Below are positions 21,368 to 32,245 of a DNA stretch of 64,000 nucleotides, in pieces. Below the pieces are notes generated by a model. The model worked only from the letters and a program-made list of their open reading frames with translations. It had not been told where the DNA came from and made no database searches. Source of the stretch: Allolobophora icterica (taxonomy: Eukaryota; Annelida; Clitellata; Crassiclitellata; Lumbricidae); assembly GCA_963556255.1 (NCBI GenBank), contig OY744608.1, positions 7,108,523-7,172,522 on the forward strand, given 5' to 3'. Position 1 is the first letter of the stretch, and every line of letters begins with the position of its first letter. The translations under genes and the position numbers were made by a program.

Positions 21368-23252
21368 GTGGGCCGCTGCGAAGTCTTCGGCCCCCCGCAG
21401 TAGGCAACACGGTGTACTGGTACAAGCCGTGTGGAGTTTTGAATGCCGTGTATGGGCGACTCTGTTCGTCCAGTTCGACCTGGAAGAACGCTTGCTGAAG
21501 GTCTAAGCCAGTGATGTACTTGGCGCCTGCAGCCTTTTCCAGTATCGCTCTCATGTCACTGGCTGGATACTCGTCTGCAATTGTGATTGCATTGATCTGT
21601 CTCAGGTCAGCACATATGCGTATCGTGCTATCTTTCTTTCTCACACATACTATTGGAGAGGCATATGGTGATTCTGAAGGCTCTATTATGCCGTCGTTAA
21701 TCATTTCCTTAATCTGTTTATGAACCTGGTCCTTTAGGCTCTCTGGGATCCGATAGAACTTTGGTGCTATCGGTCGGTCAGTCGTTAACTTGATGGAATG
21801 CTGGATTAGGGTGGTTCTCCCCAATTTTTGTACGAAGCGGTCCTTAAACGCGTTTAGTACTTCTCGCAGTTGTGTCTTTTGAACTTCTGATAGACTTTCG
21901 TCTTTGAAGGTTATTTCTTCTGTGTCATCTCTCTCGTCATCCATTGCTCCGAGTGTCTCATAATCGGCTTCACATGGTTCTGCTGTTAATATTACATTGA
22001 CCTTGGGTATGTGAATGTCCGACTCCCTCGCATGCCACAGTTTTAGCAGGTTAATGTGATAGGTTTTTGGTCCTTTCTCTGTCATAATCTCGTAATTGAC
22101 GGCTGACAGTTTTCTGGTGACCATGAACGGACCCTCCCATTTCGCCAGAAGCTTGTTCTCGGTTGAGTGTCTCAGGAGTAGGATCTCTTGGCCTGTTTCC
22201 AGCACTCTGTTCGTGGACTTTTTGTCGTAGTAAGTTTTCGCCTTCTGTCTCTCCTTCGTTGCATGCTCTGTGGCTAGTGCCATGCATTTCTTTAGATGAT
22301 TTTGTGTCGTTGTTAAATATTCAATGACGCTTCGCTTATTTGAGGCCATGTTTAGCTTGCCTGTCCATGCGTCTTGCACTACCTGCATAGGTCCTCTGAC
22401 GTCGTGTGAGTATAACAACTCGAAAGGCGAGAATCCTGTTACAGATGAAGGAACCTGTCGGCAGCTGAAGGCCAGGAGTGGAAGCGCCGCTTCCCACGAT
22501 TTCGGTTGATCCGCTATAATTTTTCGTAGCATTTCCCTTAGCACTCTGATAGTGCGCTCTGCACTTCCCGCCGTTTCGTGGTGTTCAACTGTTGAGAATA
22601 CTGGCGAAATGCCCAGCATATCTTCCAATCCTCGTACAAGCTGATTCTTAAAGTGTGTTCCATTGTCAGATATGATGACTTTAGGAATTCCGGTTCGGGC
22701 GAACACTTCGATTAGTGCTTTTGCGACGCTTTTTGCAGTTACGCTGCCAAGTGCCACAAATTCCACCCAATGCGTGGCTTGATCCACGATCACCAGAACA
22801 AATTTTTTTCCTGATGATGATTTGGGATTTACTGGTCCTAGGATATCTGTTACGATTACACGGAATGGTTCTTCGATGACTGGGACCTGTATCAGTGGCG
22901 CTCTATCAGCCTTTTTGATCACTGCGGTCTTTTGGCACTCTGGGCATGATCGGACATATTCTTGAATGTCTGGAGTGATGGATGGCCAGCAGAACGCTTT
23001 GCTTATCCTAGATTTTGTGGCCTTTATGCCTCTATGTCCAGACCATAAACTGTCATGGGCCAATTTTAATATCTTTCGTCTGTATTCCACTGGGACCATT
23101 AACTGATTGCATCCGCCCTTATCGTCCTCGCCTTCGCGTTGATTCGCTTTCCCTCGCTTATACAGTAGATCGTCATGTATCATGTATCTTTCGTCGCCTT
23201 CTTTAGCTCTTGTCCAAAGGTCGCACAACGTGACGTCTTTCTTTTGCGCCAT
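21282..23252 (-). pseudogene. Element Z pol, 5' part: integrase and N-terminal RT, broken
   Basis: The zinc-binding H-H-C-C of integrase is visible (HDSLWSGHRG ... CPECQ), then the catalytic D-D-E core (VTDILGP; ISDNGTHF; GSAERTIRVL). After a linker, the RT begins (KDSTIRICADLRQINA; ITGLDLQQAFFQVELD; GLYQYTVLP). Straight after VLP the frame runs into unrelated residues. The expected FGL-N-P-F box (RT motif B region) is missing, and the next RT residues appear in another frame at about 21367. I estimate 20-25 residues lost plus a frame change. Integrase before RT is genuine domain order and not a rearrangement, because A and B show the same. Confidence 0.85.
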
Positions 23253-23296
23253 TTTAAAAGTTATCTGCTCTCCATCTATATCGTCTTTGGCCGTCT

Positions 23297-24928
23297 TTAT
23301 CTCCTCGTCTCCGTCGTCTGTAATGTCTTCGTCGTTAGTGTCATTAGCTGTGCCTCTGTCTTCAATAATTTCTTCCTCTTCTTCTGTGCTACATCGTCGA
23401 TTGTGTCATTGTGACCTATGTCTACGGGATCAACAAAGTCCGGATGGTCTACAAACAAATCATGCCCTATTATTATGTCGACGGCCAAGCCCGGGACAAT
23501 TCCTGCAACTATTGTTACCTTTCTGTCTGTCCCAAATTTCGGTGAATGGATTTCAACTTGGCATGTGGAAAAACATTTTATCAGTCCAAAAGCACACTGG
23601 ACTTTCATGGGTTTCCCTTCAATGACGGACGATTTGTTTGGTGCTATTGCATCACTTATAAGACATACGTCTGAGCCCGAATCTCTAAGACCTTGCACTG
23701 GGACATCATTTACAAAGAGGGGTACAACGAAACGTTTTTTATATTCAGTGACCTTACTCACACTTACATCTGGTTTCACAAACTTGACTTGCGCATGAGG
23801 TTGCCCCTGCGCGTGGAATCTGTTTTGATTCCTGTTATTGAATTGTGTCCCTTGGGCTACATAACCCGCTCTGTTGTCCTGGTTGAAATGCATTGGGCGT
23901 GCATTCGCATTGGACTCGTGGTGTTTAGTTCCTGAAGCCTCACTTCCAAAGCTTTTAGGCCCTTGCTTTTCCCACTGCTTGTTTCTACAGTCAACATTGT
24001 TAGACTTAAAACCATGATTATGTTTTAGTTCTCCCTGATTAAGCTTTCGACTTTCCAGAGTACACTCAAAATGCAGATCAGCATAATCAGCTACCTCCAT
24101 AGCTGACCTCGGTTTCCTCGCTTCAACAAAGTATTTAGTGTCTGAAGGCAAACCTTCCTTCAAGCGTTCAAGCAAAACGTCATCTTTAAGAGATTCAAAA
24201 TCCTTTATGTCTTTGCATTCAAGATAGTAACTGAAAACATCACGCAGGCTATCTAACAGTTGAGCATAAGATTGTTTCCCTTTTCTATTCATAGCCTTGA
24301 ACTTGTCTAGGTAAAACCTGGCATTCATTCTGCAGGCATTAAGCACCGCTGCCTTTGTTTGTTTGTAATTTGAACAAGTTTCTACAGACAGTCTGTTAAA
24401 ATGTAAGCGCATTGAGGAGTTAAGGAGAGCTGGTAACAGCTTAGCCCATTTGCTCTCATCAATGGCGTGAAGGCAAGCCACTTTTTCAAATGAATGAAAG
24501 TAACTAATTGCATCTTCACCTTCACACATCGTCGGAAGTTTAGAGTAAGATGAAGACAAAGGTAGATCAGTGCCAGAAGCAGAAACATTCGACTGTAATA
24601 GCCCTAACTGAGCCTTTTCACGCAACAGTGCTATTTCCATCTGCATCTTCTCCGTCTCCGCCTGCAAGCGCTTCTCCTCTGCCTGAGACCGCTTCTCCTC
24701 CGCCAGAGACCGCTTCTCCTCCGCCAGAGTCAGCTGGAGCTTCATCTGGATTTCCCCGACACCCTCTTCATCCGCCTCCACTTCCTCCATCTCGTCTTCA
24801 CTCTGCTCCACCTCATTCTCGTATTCTTTCAACTTCTGTATCATTGCCTTCTTATCCAGACCTTCATAGCAAATGTCTCTCTTTTCACATTCTTGCTGCA
24901 AAGTCGCCAATTTCATCTTCTCAAACAT
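23297..24928 (-). CDS. Element Z gag-protease (543 aa)
   Basis: The N-terminus (MFEKMKLATLQQECEKRDI) is a short helical, SAP-like segment. An acidic and then EKR-rich coiled coil follows (about 45-115), then a capsid-like region (about 125-290). Protease is marked by LRDSGSDVCLIS (about 428). Unlike A and B, no CCHC zinc knuckle is visible between capsid and protease. The frame stops at 23297 and pol opens in a different frame, so expression of pol would need frameshifting or the break is a mutation. It encodes the particle shell and maturation protease. Confidence 0.75.
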   Translation of the reverse strand: MFEKMKLATLQQECEKRDICYEGLDKKAMIQKLKEYENEVEQSEDEMEEVEADEEGVGEIQMKLQLTLAEEKRSLAEEKRSQAEEKRLQAETEKMQMEIALLREKAQLGLLQSNVSASGTDLPLSSSYSKLPTMCEGEDAISYFHSFEKVACLHAIDESKWAKLLPALLNSSMRLHFNRLSVETCSNYKQTKAAVLNACRMNARFYLDKFKAMNRKGKQSYAQLLDSLRDVFSYYLECKDIKDFESLKDDVLLERLKEGLPSDTKYFVEARKPRSAMEVADYADLHFECTLESRKLNQGELKHNHGFKSNNVDCRNKQWEKQGPKSFGSEASGTKHHESNANARPMHFNQDNRAGYVAQGTQFNNRNQNRFHAQGQPHAQVKFVKPDVSVSKVTEYKKRFVVPLFVNDVPVQGLRDSGSDVCLISDAIAPNKSSVIEGKPMKVQCAFGLIKCFSTCQVEIHSPKFGTDRKVTIVAGIVPGLAVDIIIGHDLFVDHPDFVDPVDIGHNDTIDDVAQKKRKKLLKTEAQLMTLTTKTLQTTETRR

Positions 24929-25659
24929 CCTCTTAGCAATTCAGTGCAATTATTCAAACAGAATCCACAATACACTACACCTTCGAAAAAGTCTTCGTAA
25001 AACACTCAAACACAAATTCAAAATCCCTCGTAAACACTGAAAAACCAATCAACAGAAAGCCAAGCTATGACAGTCTTTCACACTTTTCGTCTAAACAATA
25101 ACTGTGCTTTCGTTCGCACTAACAATCAATAATCACCGTCCTTTCAGCAATAAACAATTATCTCAGCTTATGCACTTTATCATCTAGCGTCAGTGCAATT
25201 CATGACACTCATCCAATGATCATTAACAGACAATTTAACAAGCTAGGTCTCGCTCACCCGATCTCGTCAGATTTTCAAGGTGTGTAGTTCCGAAGAATCC
25301 GCCGCACCGTCCACTCGAGATCTCTGCAAGGCTCCAAGTTGTCCTCCAACCGTCCGTTCGTCCTCCGCGTCCTCTTGTGATCGTCCGAGTCCCTCTTCCG
25401 GTTGTTCGGATCGTCTGCTCGCTCGCTCGTTGAGTTCGGCTGTTCAGCTGGCCTCGATCGTCGCGTACTCCTCGTCTTTTGCGTCCGATCGTCCTTCTTG
25501 TTCCGCTTCTTCCTCCGATGTCGTCAACGTCCGTCGTGCTGAGTTGTCCTCCAACGTCTCCGCTTGATGCTGGTTTGAGCCGTGCAGCGTAGAAAATCTG
25601 CTCCGTCTCTCAATACAGTATACTGAAGAATACACTGTACCGAATCCCTGCTGGCACAA
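24929..25659 (-). other. Element Z 5' leader
   Basis: About 730 bases between the upstream LTR and the gag start on the minus strand. The primer-binding site should lie next to 25659; on the minus strand the bases there read TTGTGCCAGCAGGGATTCGG. This is only a candidate since it lacks the usual TGG start. CpG- and CT-rich section at about 25290-25560. Confidence 0.5.
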
Positions 25660-25675
25660 TGTACTGAAAGAAGAT

Positions 25676-26151
25676 TGTGAACTGAGTTTTGTGTACAGTC
25701 TTGCAGTGCGAGATGTTAGTGTATATATTTAGTGCGTTTACTTTAGTTTCACGTGTATATGTATATATGATAGATGTATAACGTATAGTCTTAGTGACAC
25801 GCGCGGCCGGCCAATCTCGGCAGCGGCGCGCTATATGTATATTATTAGAGTTCGCTTAGGCGCACAGAGGACAGGTGTGTCAAGCGGCGCGAAGAATTAT
25901 GCTGACTAGAGAAGTTTGAATTCGAGTGTGTTCGCTGTAGTAGTGTGGCTGACTAGTTGAGTTGTAATCGAATTGAGTTCTGTCTGTTTGTTTCTTATTA
26001 AACTAAAAGATATTAAACTGTGTTGCTGATTAATTCAGGTTATACTTATACGTAGAATTAGTGTTCAAAAGGTGAACGTTAAATAGGCGTTAAGTACGAA
26101 GAGAACAAGGATTTAATCAGAAGGATTGTCAACGGAAGGATTGGGTTGACA
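25676..26151 (+). repeat. Element A 5' LTR (476 bp)
   Basis: TG...CA ends. TATA-like motifs (GTGTATATATTTAG; GTATATATGAT) in the first third could serve the promoter. A CG-rich palindromic piece (GCGCGGCCGGCC) lies in the middle and ATTAAA signals near the end. Same length as the 3' LTR. Confidence 0.93.
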
Positions 26152-26565
26152 TTATTGGTGGCAGCTACGGTGTGGATAAATACTCACGGTGGAATAAATA
26201 CTCACGGTGGAATAAATACTCACGGTGGAATAAATACTCACGGTGGAATACATACTCACGGTGGAATAAATACTCACGGTGGATATAAACTCACGTGGAT
26301 AACAATTCTCGTTATCGCCGAAGGAGGTGATAAAAGAATTTACAACGGTGTTAGAAGAATCTACGACGGTGTTAGAAGAATCTACGCGTTGTTGCTGTGT
26401 GACGTGTCTACGATATCAACGACGGTGGAACACGAGAAACGGTATAAAAATTTCGTTGTTTTCCACGAACAAATATAAAAGAAATCCCGTTTGTTTATCG
26501 ATTCACACACCAAGAAAAACCGTGACTTCTTTGAAAAAGAGAAATCACCAAAGTAAACAAGTAAG
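26152..26565 (+). other. Element A leader with an 18-bp minisatellite
   Basis: After the candidate primer site come about seven copies of GGAATAAATACTCACGGT, some lightly varied (about 26173-26300). About three copies of a 21-bp AGAATCTACGACGGTGTT unit then follow (about 26333-26390). The equivalent leader of B has the same motifs in different number and order. Confidence 0.85.
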
Positions 26566-29500
26566 ATGGAGAAACTAAGTGCTGAAAGACAAGCAGATAT
26601 TAAGAAGATGTCTACGGAAAGGCTGAAACAGCGTTTGTTGAAAGCCGGTTTTAAAGAAGAACAATTAGAAGGTATGTCACGTGGTGACATGATGCAGGAA
26701 CTCGCCGATGTGTGGGTTAAAGAAGAAGTCGAAGAAGAAGGTGCCGTTGGCGATGCCGTAGAAAAGGCTATTGAAAAACCTCCTGCGCCTATGTCTATGG
26801 AGATGTTGATGCAGTGGATGATGATGACGAGGCAAGAAGAGAAAGAAAGAGAAGAGAGACGAAGACAGGAAGAGAAAGAGCTGAGACAGGAAGAATTACG
26901 TCGTCAGAGAGAGAAAGAAGAGAAAGCAGAGCGTCTGCAGAGAGAGAAAGAAGAGAAAGCGGAACTTGCAAGGCAAGAAGAATTGCGCTTGCAGCGAGAG
27001 AAAGAAGAGAAAGCGGAACTTGCAAGGCAAGAGGAATTGCGTTTGCAGCGAGAGAAAGAAGAGAAAGCAGAACTTGTAAGGCAAGAAGAATTGCGCTTGC
27101 AGCGAGAGAAAGAAGAGAAAGCAGAACTTGTAAGGCAAGAAGAATTGCGCTTGCAGCGAGAGAAAGAAGAGAAAGCAGAACTTGCAAGGCAAGAGGAATT
27201 GCGCTTGCAGAGAGAGAGAGAAGATAAAGCAGAACAAGTGCGTAAGGCAGAACTGGAATTGCAAAAGCATCAGTTTGAGATTCAATTAGAACAGTTGAAA
27301 CGAGATAGAGAAGATGCTGAAAGAAGAAGACTGGAGCAGATGATTGAATTTGAAAGAGCTAGAAAAAGTGATGAAGAGGTTCGTCAGCAACAGATTGAAG
27401 CAAAGAGAATGCGTGAAGAAGAAAAAGAAAAAGCGCGAACGTTAGAGTTAGAACGCGCCGAACAGATCAGACAAGAAGAACTCAAATTTCAGAAAGAAAG
27501 TTTGGAAAAGGCAGAGGCAGAAAGACAAGAACGTCTGAAACTGGAGAAATCAAAATTGACATTGAAAGAAACACAAATGAGAGAAGAACGGGAAGCACAA
27601 AGAAGGAAACAGCAAGAAAGTGAAACTTTGGTGTCAAAAATTAAGAAAATAGGTGATGCAATGAAGCATGTATTGCCTCAAATGCCAACTGATATGATGG
27701 AGGTGCCATTATATTTTGAAACAGTCGAGAACGCGTTTCGTAGCTTTGCTGTGGAGAAGCCGTTTTGGGTTAAATTATTACTACCATTGATGACGTCGAA
27801 AGCTCGAACTGTTCTGAATAGATTGTCATTCGATGATCTAGACAATTACGATAAAGTCAAGCAGCACTTATTAAAAGAATTTAAATTGACCTCGAGAGAA
27901 TACAGAGCCAGATTTGTGGATGCTAAGAAGACAACAGAAGAGACTTATACGATGTTTACGGCAAGACTGAAGAACTTGCTAAACTATTACGTGAGAAGTC
28001 GAAACGTGAACAGAGAGTATGATACGCTCTTTGATTTGCTGGTAGCGGATAAGCTAAAAGAATGTTTACCGCCAGGTCCACTACAGTTTGTATTGTCGAA
28101 GGAAGGAACTGACTGTCTTCAAGCTAGTGCAGTGGCAGACCTAGCAGACATTCATGTAAACAATCGAATTGGGTTTGCGATCCCAAATATAAACAGTTAT
28201 CCTTCTCAACGTTCCGTAAACCAAAGCCAGAGTGGAAAGTGGAAAAGTAATCCAGGAACAGGGAATCAGTTCAAAGGTAAAGAAGTCAAGGCTAATGTCC
28301 CTGTACCCAATGAGACCAGAGAAGTGACGTTTGGTCGTCAGGGATTTAACAAATCGCCAGCGCCGTTTGCCAAGAGGGAAGGCAACACATCGTTTACGCA
28401 GTATAAGAGAAATGAAGGATATGAACAACGAGGCATGGTTGTGAAGCGTTGTCACAACTGTGGTTCAGACAAACATTTGGTTAAATTTTGTCCAGTTCCA
28501 GTGGCAGCAGCTAGTTCTAGCAGAAATCAAGAACACACAAGGGTGAATTTGATTCAAGTGGTTAGTGATACAGATAATCAAACCGCGAGTCAAGAAAACC
28601 AAGAGACTGAAGTAAAGTCGGTAATGAAATGTGGTATTCAAAAAGAAATTCTATTGGATGCTGGAATTCAGAGAGAAGTCATAGGAAAAGATGACAATCG
28701 AATATTGAAGAAATCGTTCTTGCAATATGTCGAGGTCGAAATTCGTGGAGTAGACGGTAAAGAGCCAGTGAAAGTCAAAGCACTGAGCGACTCGGGTGCA
28801 GAGATTCCGGTGATTAGTGAAGAATTACTGGAAGGCATGAAGGTGGAACAAATTGGAAAAGTGAACTTGCAATGTGTGGCAGGAGATGCTATTCCTGCGA
28901 AGTTAGTGAAGGTGGATGTTAGACTGTGTGGTAGCGATGTGGAAGAAGAGGGATGTCCGCGTAAAATCCAGTGTTCACTTACACCTTATGTCACTTTGAT
29001 GTGTGCTAGTATTGCAAAGATGGGCAGTACAGAAAGATTCTTGTTGCATCCAGAGATAATTGCCGAATTAAAAGCCGTACCACAGATGAAGGTCAAAACG
29101 ATACAAGGAGATGTGAGTGTACGAGCAAATGTAATGACGAGAGCGCAGAGTCGGAAACAGGAAATGGTAGATGTTGATGAGAAGAATGAAACTGAAAGTT
29201 CAAGTGACGAGGAAAACGAAAGTAATGAGCAACGAAGCTTATCGCGAGATGGTGTAACATCAGAGATAAACGAGCAAGAGATGGCTGCATGCGAGAATGG
29301 CACATTAAATGAAACTGAAGAAGACAATGAATGTGATGTGGGGATAGGAGACTTGTATAGAGATGAAGAGATGGACGAAGAACAAGAGGTGCAGATTGCC
29401 GATTCGAAGAAGTTCGAAGAGCAACAGAGAAAGGATGAATCGTTGAAGCCGTGGTGGAAGTTAGCACAAGAGAAAGAATCTGAATTCTGTGTGATCAACG

Positions 29501-32127
29501 GTTTATTGCATAAGAAATATCAGATATTAGACCAGACGATATATCAACTAGTGTTACCAAAAGAGAGACGAATTAAAGTGATGGAATTGGCACATGAATC
29601 GGTATTTGGAGGACATCTAGGAGAAGAGAAAACAAGAGAACGAATAAAATTATCTTTTGTATGGCCAAAGATGAGAAGAGACATTGTGAAATTTTGTAAG
29701 TCTTGCGAGAAGTGTCAACTAAAGGCAAGGAGTCTGGTGATGGATAGAGTGCCTATCACTCCGGTCTCAAGAGAAGAGGTCGCCTTCAAGAGAATGACGA
29801 TGGACCTCGTTGGCCCGATCGATCCAGTATCTGCTGCAGGTCACAAGTATTGTTTATGCATTGTGGACTCGTGCACCAGATGGCCTACAATCTTTTTATT
29901 GAAATCGCTGACAGCGAAGGCTGTGTGTGAAGCGTTGACGGAACTGTTCATGAACGTTGGTGTACCGTCAGTGATTACAAGTGACCAAGGAACGAACTTC
30001 ACAGCCAGTTTGACAAGAGAATTTCTCGATTTAATGGGCTGTAGTCCACGATTCGACACACCAGGACACCCAGAGGCTGCTGGATTAGTAGAAAGATGGA
30101 ATCAGACATTTAAAAAGATGATCCATCATGTGATAATAGACAACCCGAGGAAATGGCATAAGATAATTCCTTTCACAGTGTGGGCATTACGAGAAGTGCC
30201 GAATGCAACTACTGGAGTATCACCATATATGCTTGTCTATGGGAAAATTCCGAGAGGACCATTGGCAATATTAAAAGAGAGTTGGACTAGAGAAATAAAC
30301 TTACCACCTCATATTGGAGTTAAACCAGAAAAGTATTTGAAAGAACTCAAAGAAAATATGGAGAAAGCATTATTGTTTGCAGAATCTTACTCTCGAGAAA
30401 AGCAATTACAATACACGAATCAGTATAACAAGAGAGCAAAGCACAAAGAATTTGAAGCTGGTGAGAAAGTCATAGTTTTGTATCCAACGTCAACAAACAA
30501 ACTTATTTCTCGATGGCATGGTCCATGTACGATCATACATCGAAGATCAAAGTACTCTTATTTAGTTGATATGGGTGAAAATGGTCGAAAAATAATTCAC
30601 GCCAACAAGATCAGAAAATATGTTACTCGAGCATTAAGTTGTGGTCTAATCGTTGAAGAAGATGACGATTTTGGTTCAGTGGTTGAATTACCAATGAGGA
30701 ATGAGGTTCAAGATGACAAGAATTCACTCAACCTCGATCCTGAACAAATTAGCCATTTGACAGTAACTCAACAAGAACAGTTGTTGAACGTCTTAAACAA
30801 ATACTGTGACAGATTTTCAGAAAAACCCGGATTATGTACATTGGTTGAACATGAAATTGAATTAAAACCAGGATTTCGTGAAAAGGAATTTGCAGCATAT
30901 CGAATTCCTTTGATTTATCGAGCAGAAGTGGAACGTCAGATCAAAGAAATGTTAAGAACAAACATTATTAAACCATCATCGAGCAGAATGGCAAGCCCTT
31001 TGGTTATTGTTAAAAAGAAAGACGGATCTTTGAGACTTGCCTGTGACTACAGATACATTAACTCATTCACAGTGGATTGTAAATATCCGATGCCGATTGT
31101 CAGAGACGTTTTGAACAAAGTTGGAAAGTCTAATGTGATTTCCATTTTGGACTGTCGAAGTGCTTATTGGACTTGTCCTGTAAAACAATCTGATCAATGG
31201 AAGACAGCTTTTGTAACGCATAATGGACTGTATGAATTTACTCGTGTTCCTTTTGGAATGATAAATTCAGGACGAACTTTTGTTAAGGCGATAAATTTAG
31301 TTTTACAGCCTATAAGTGACTTTGCAGAACCGTATGTTGATGACATTGCTGTGCATTCTGACAGTTGGAAAGTTCACTTGCAGCATCTAGATGCATTTTT
31401 GATGCAAATGAGATTGCATAACGTTACTTTGAATTTGAAAAAATGCATATTTGGTAAGAGTGAAGTAAGGTTTATCGGTCATGTGGTTGGGTCTGGTAAG
31501 ATAAAGATGAATCCAGACAGAATTGAAAGTTTGAGTAATTTGAAGATCCCAGAAACTAAGAAGCAAGTTAAGCAACTGCTTGGATTTTTTAATTATTACA
31601 GACAGTTTATTAAGGACTTTGCACAGATTGCGAAACCTTTATCTGATTTAACTAGTAAACGTGTTTCTGATTGGACTGTTGAACATCAGCAAGCATTTAA
31701 TTTACTTAAAGAGGCTGTGCGATCCAAAGTAGTGTTATATGTTTTTGAAGTGGGAAAACCATTCAATTTGTACTGCGATAGTAGTGACTTTGCAGTCGGT
31801 GCTGTTTTAACACAGATGGACGACAAGGGAATAGAACGCCCTGTGTCATTTATCAGTCAGAAATTAACTGATACCCAGAAGAGATGGGCTACTGTGGAAA
31901 AGGAAGCCTATGCTATTGTTTGGGCTTTAAACAAGTTAAAAGAAATTATAATTGGATCGAAAATTTTCATTTTTACTGATCACAATCCTCTTACATACTT
32001 GACTGAGTCAATGTCTAAGTCTGCTAAACTTGTGCGTTGGGCGTTAGCCTTACAAACTTTTGATGTTGAGGTGAAGTACAAGAAGGGCAGATTGAATGTT
32101 ATTGCTGATTGTTTGTCAAGGTTATAA
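26566..32127 (+). CDS. Element A gag-protease-integrase-RT-RNase H polyprotein (1853 aa, one ORF)
   Basis: One uninterrupted frame. Domains in order: SAP-like helix (1-50); long EKRQ-rich coiled coil (about 85-350) with five copies of an 18-residue unit (REKEEKAELARQEELRLQ); capsid-like region (about 360-530); CCHC zinc knuckle CHNCGSDKHLVKFC (about 626); protease LSDSGAEIPVIS (about 743); integrase zinc-binding H-H-C-C (about 1010-1050) and D-D-E core (MDLVGP, SDQGTNF, GLVERWNQ); RT (RLACDYRYINSF, ILDCRSAYW, VPFGMINSGRTF, YVDDIAVHS); RNase H (YCDSSDFAVG, FTDHNPLTYL, IADCLSRL at the end). Integrase before RT is the Gmr1-like order. Compared with B, three residues are absent just before the RNase H connection (SD-WTVEHQ). 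All catalytic boxes are present. The start ATG lies 414 bases after the LTR. Confidence 0.92.
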   Translation: MEKLSAERQADIKKMSTERLKQRLLKAGFKEEQLEGMSRGDMMQELADVWVKEEVEEEGAVGDAVEKAIEKPPAPMSMEMLMQWMMMTRQEEKEREERRRQEEKELRQEELRRQREKEEKAERLQREKEEKAELARQEELRLQREKEEKAELARQEELRLQREKEEKAELVRQEELRLQREKEEKAELVRQEELRLQREKEEKAELARQEELRLQREREDKAEQVRKAELELQKHQFEIQLEQLKRDREDAERRRLEQMIEFERARKSDEEVRQQQIEAKRMREEEKEKARTLELERAEQIRQEELKFQKESLEKAEAERQERLKLEKSKLTLKETQMREEREAQRRKQQESETLVSKIKKIGDAMKHVLPQMPTDMMEVPLYFETVENAFRSFAVEKPFWVKLLLPLMTSKARTVLNRLSFDDLDNYDKVKQHLLKEFKLTSREYRARFVDAKKTTEETYTMFTARLKNLLNYYVRSRNVNREYDTLFDLLVADKLKECLPPGPLQFVLSKEGTDCLQASAVADLADIHVNNRIGFAIPNINSYPSQRSVNQSQSGKWKSNPGTGNQFKGKEVKANVPVPNETREVTFGRQGFNKSPAPFAKREGNTSFTQYKRNEGYEQRGMVVKRCHNCGSDKHLVKFCPVPVAAASSSRNQEHTRVNLIQVVSDTDNQTASQENQETEVKSVMKCGIQKEILLDAGIQREVIGKDDNRILKKSFLQYVEVEIRGVDGKEPVKVKALSDSGAEIPVISEELLEGMKVEQIGKVNLQCVAGDAIPAKLVKVDVRLCGSDVEEEGCPRKIQCSLTPYVTLMCASIAKMGSTERFLLHPEIIAELKAVPQMKVKTIQGDVSVRANVMTRAQSRKQEMVDVDEKNETESSSDEENESNEQRSLSRDGVTSEINEQEMAACENGTLNETEEDNECDVGIGDLYRDEEMDEEQEVQIADSKKFEEQQRKDESLKPWWKLAQEKESEFCVINGLLHKKYQILDQTIYQLVLPKERRIKVMELAHESVFGGHLGEEKTRERIKLSFVWPKMRRDIVKFCKSCEKCQLKARSLVMDRVPITPVSREEVAFKRMTMDLVGPIDPVSAAGHKYCLCIVDSCTRWPTIFLLKSLTAKAVCEALTELFMNVGVPSVITSDQGTNFTASLTREFLDLMGCSPRFDTPGHPEAAGLVERWNQTFKKMIHHVIIDNPRKWHKIIPFTVWALREVPNATTGVSPYMLVYGKIPRGPLAILKESWTREINLPPHIGVKPEKYLKELKENMEKALLFAESYSREKQLQYTNQYNKRAKHKEFEAGEKVIVLYPTSTNKLISRWHGPCTIIHRRSKYSYLVDMGENGRKIIHANKIRKYVTRALSCGLIVEEDDDFGSVVELPMRNEVQDDKNSLNLDPEQISHLTVTQQEQLLNVLNKYCDRFSEKPGLCTLVEHEIELKPGFREKEFAAYRIPLIYRAEVERQIKEMLRTNIIKPSSSRMASPLVIVKKKDGSLRLACDYRYINSFTVDCKYPMPIVRDVLNKVGKSNVISILDCRSAYWTCPVKQSDQWKTAFVTHNGLYEFTRVPFGMINSGRTFVKAINLVLQPISDFAEPYVDDIAVHSDSWKVHLQHLDAFLMQMRLHNVTLNLKKCIFGKSEVRFIGHVVGSGKIKMNPDRIESLSNLKIPETKKQVKQLLGFFNYYRQFIKDFAQIAKPLSDLTSKRVSDWTVEHQQAFNLLKEAVRSKVVLYVFEVGKPFNLYCDSSDFAVGAVLTQMDDKGIERPVSFISQKLTDTQKRWATVEKEAYAIVWALNKLKEIIIGSKIFIFTDHNPLTYLTESMSKSAKLVRWALALQTFDVEVKYKKGRLNVIADCLSRL

Positions 32128-32245
32128 GTAATCGTAAGACTGTTCATTAATTAGTTAGATATATATATATATGTTTCATGTATTTTGGTAATTTCGCAAA
32201 TTTTGAAATTTAATTTGCTCAATTCCAGAAAAAGGAAGGAGGTAA

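Noticed and set aside
21282..23252. Integrase before RT as a rearrangement of element Z
   Set aside because: Elements A and B have the same order in intact or nearly intact frames, so it is the native domain order.
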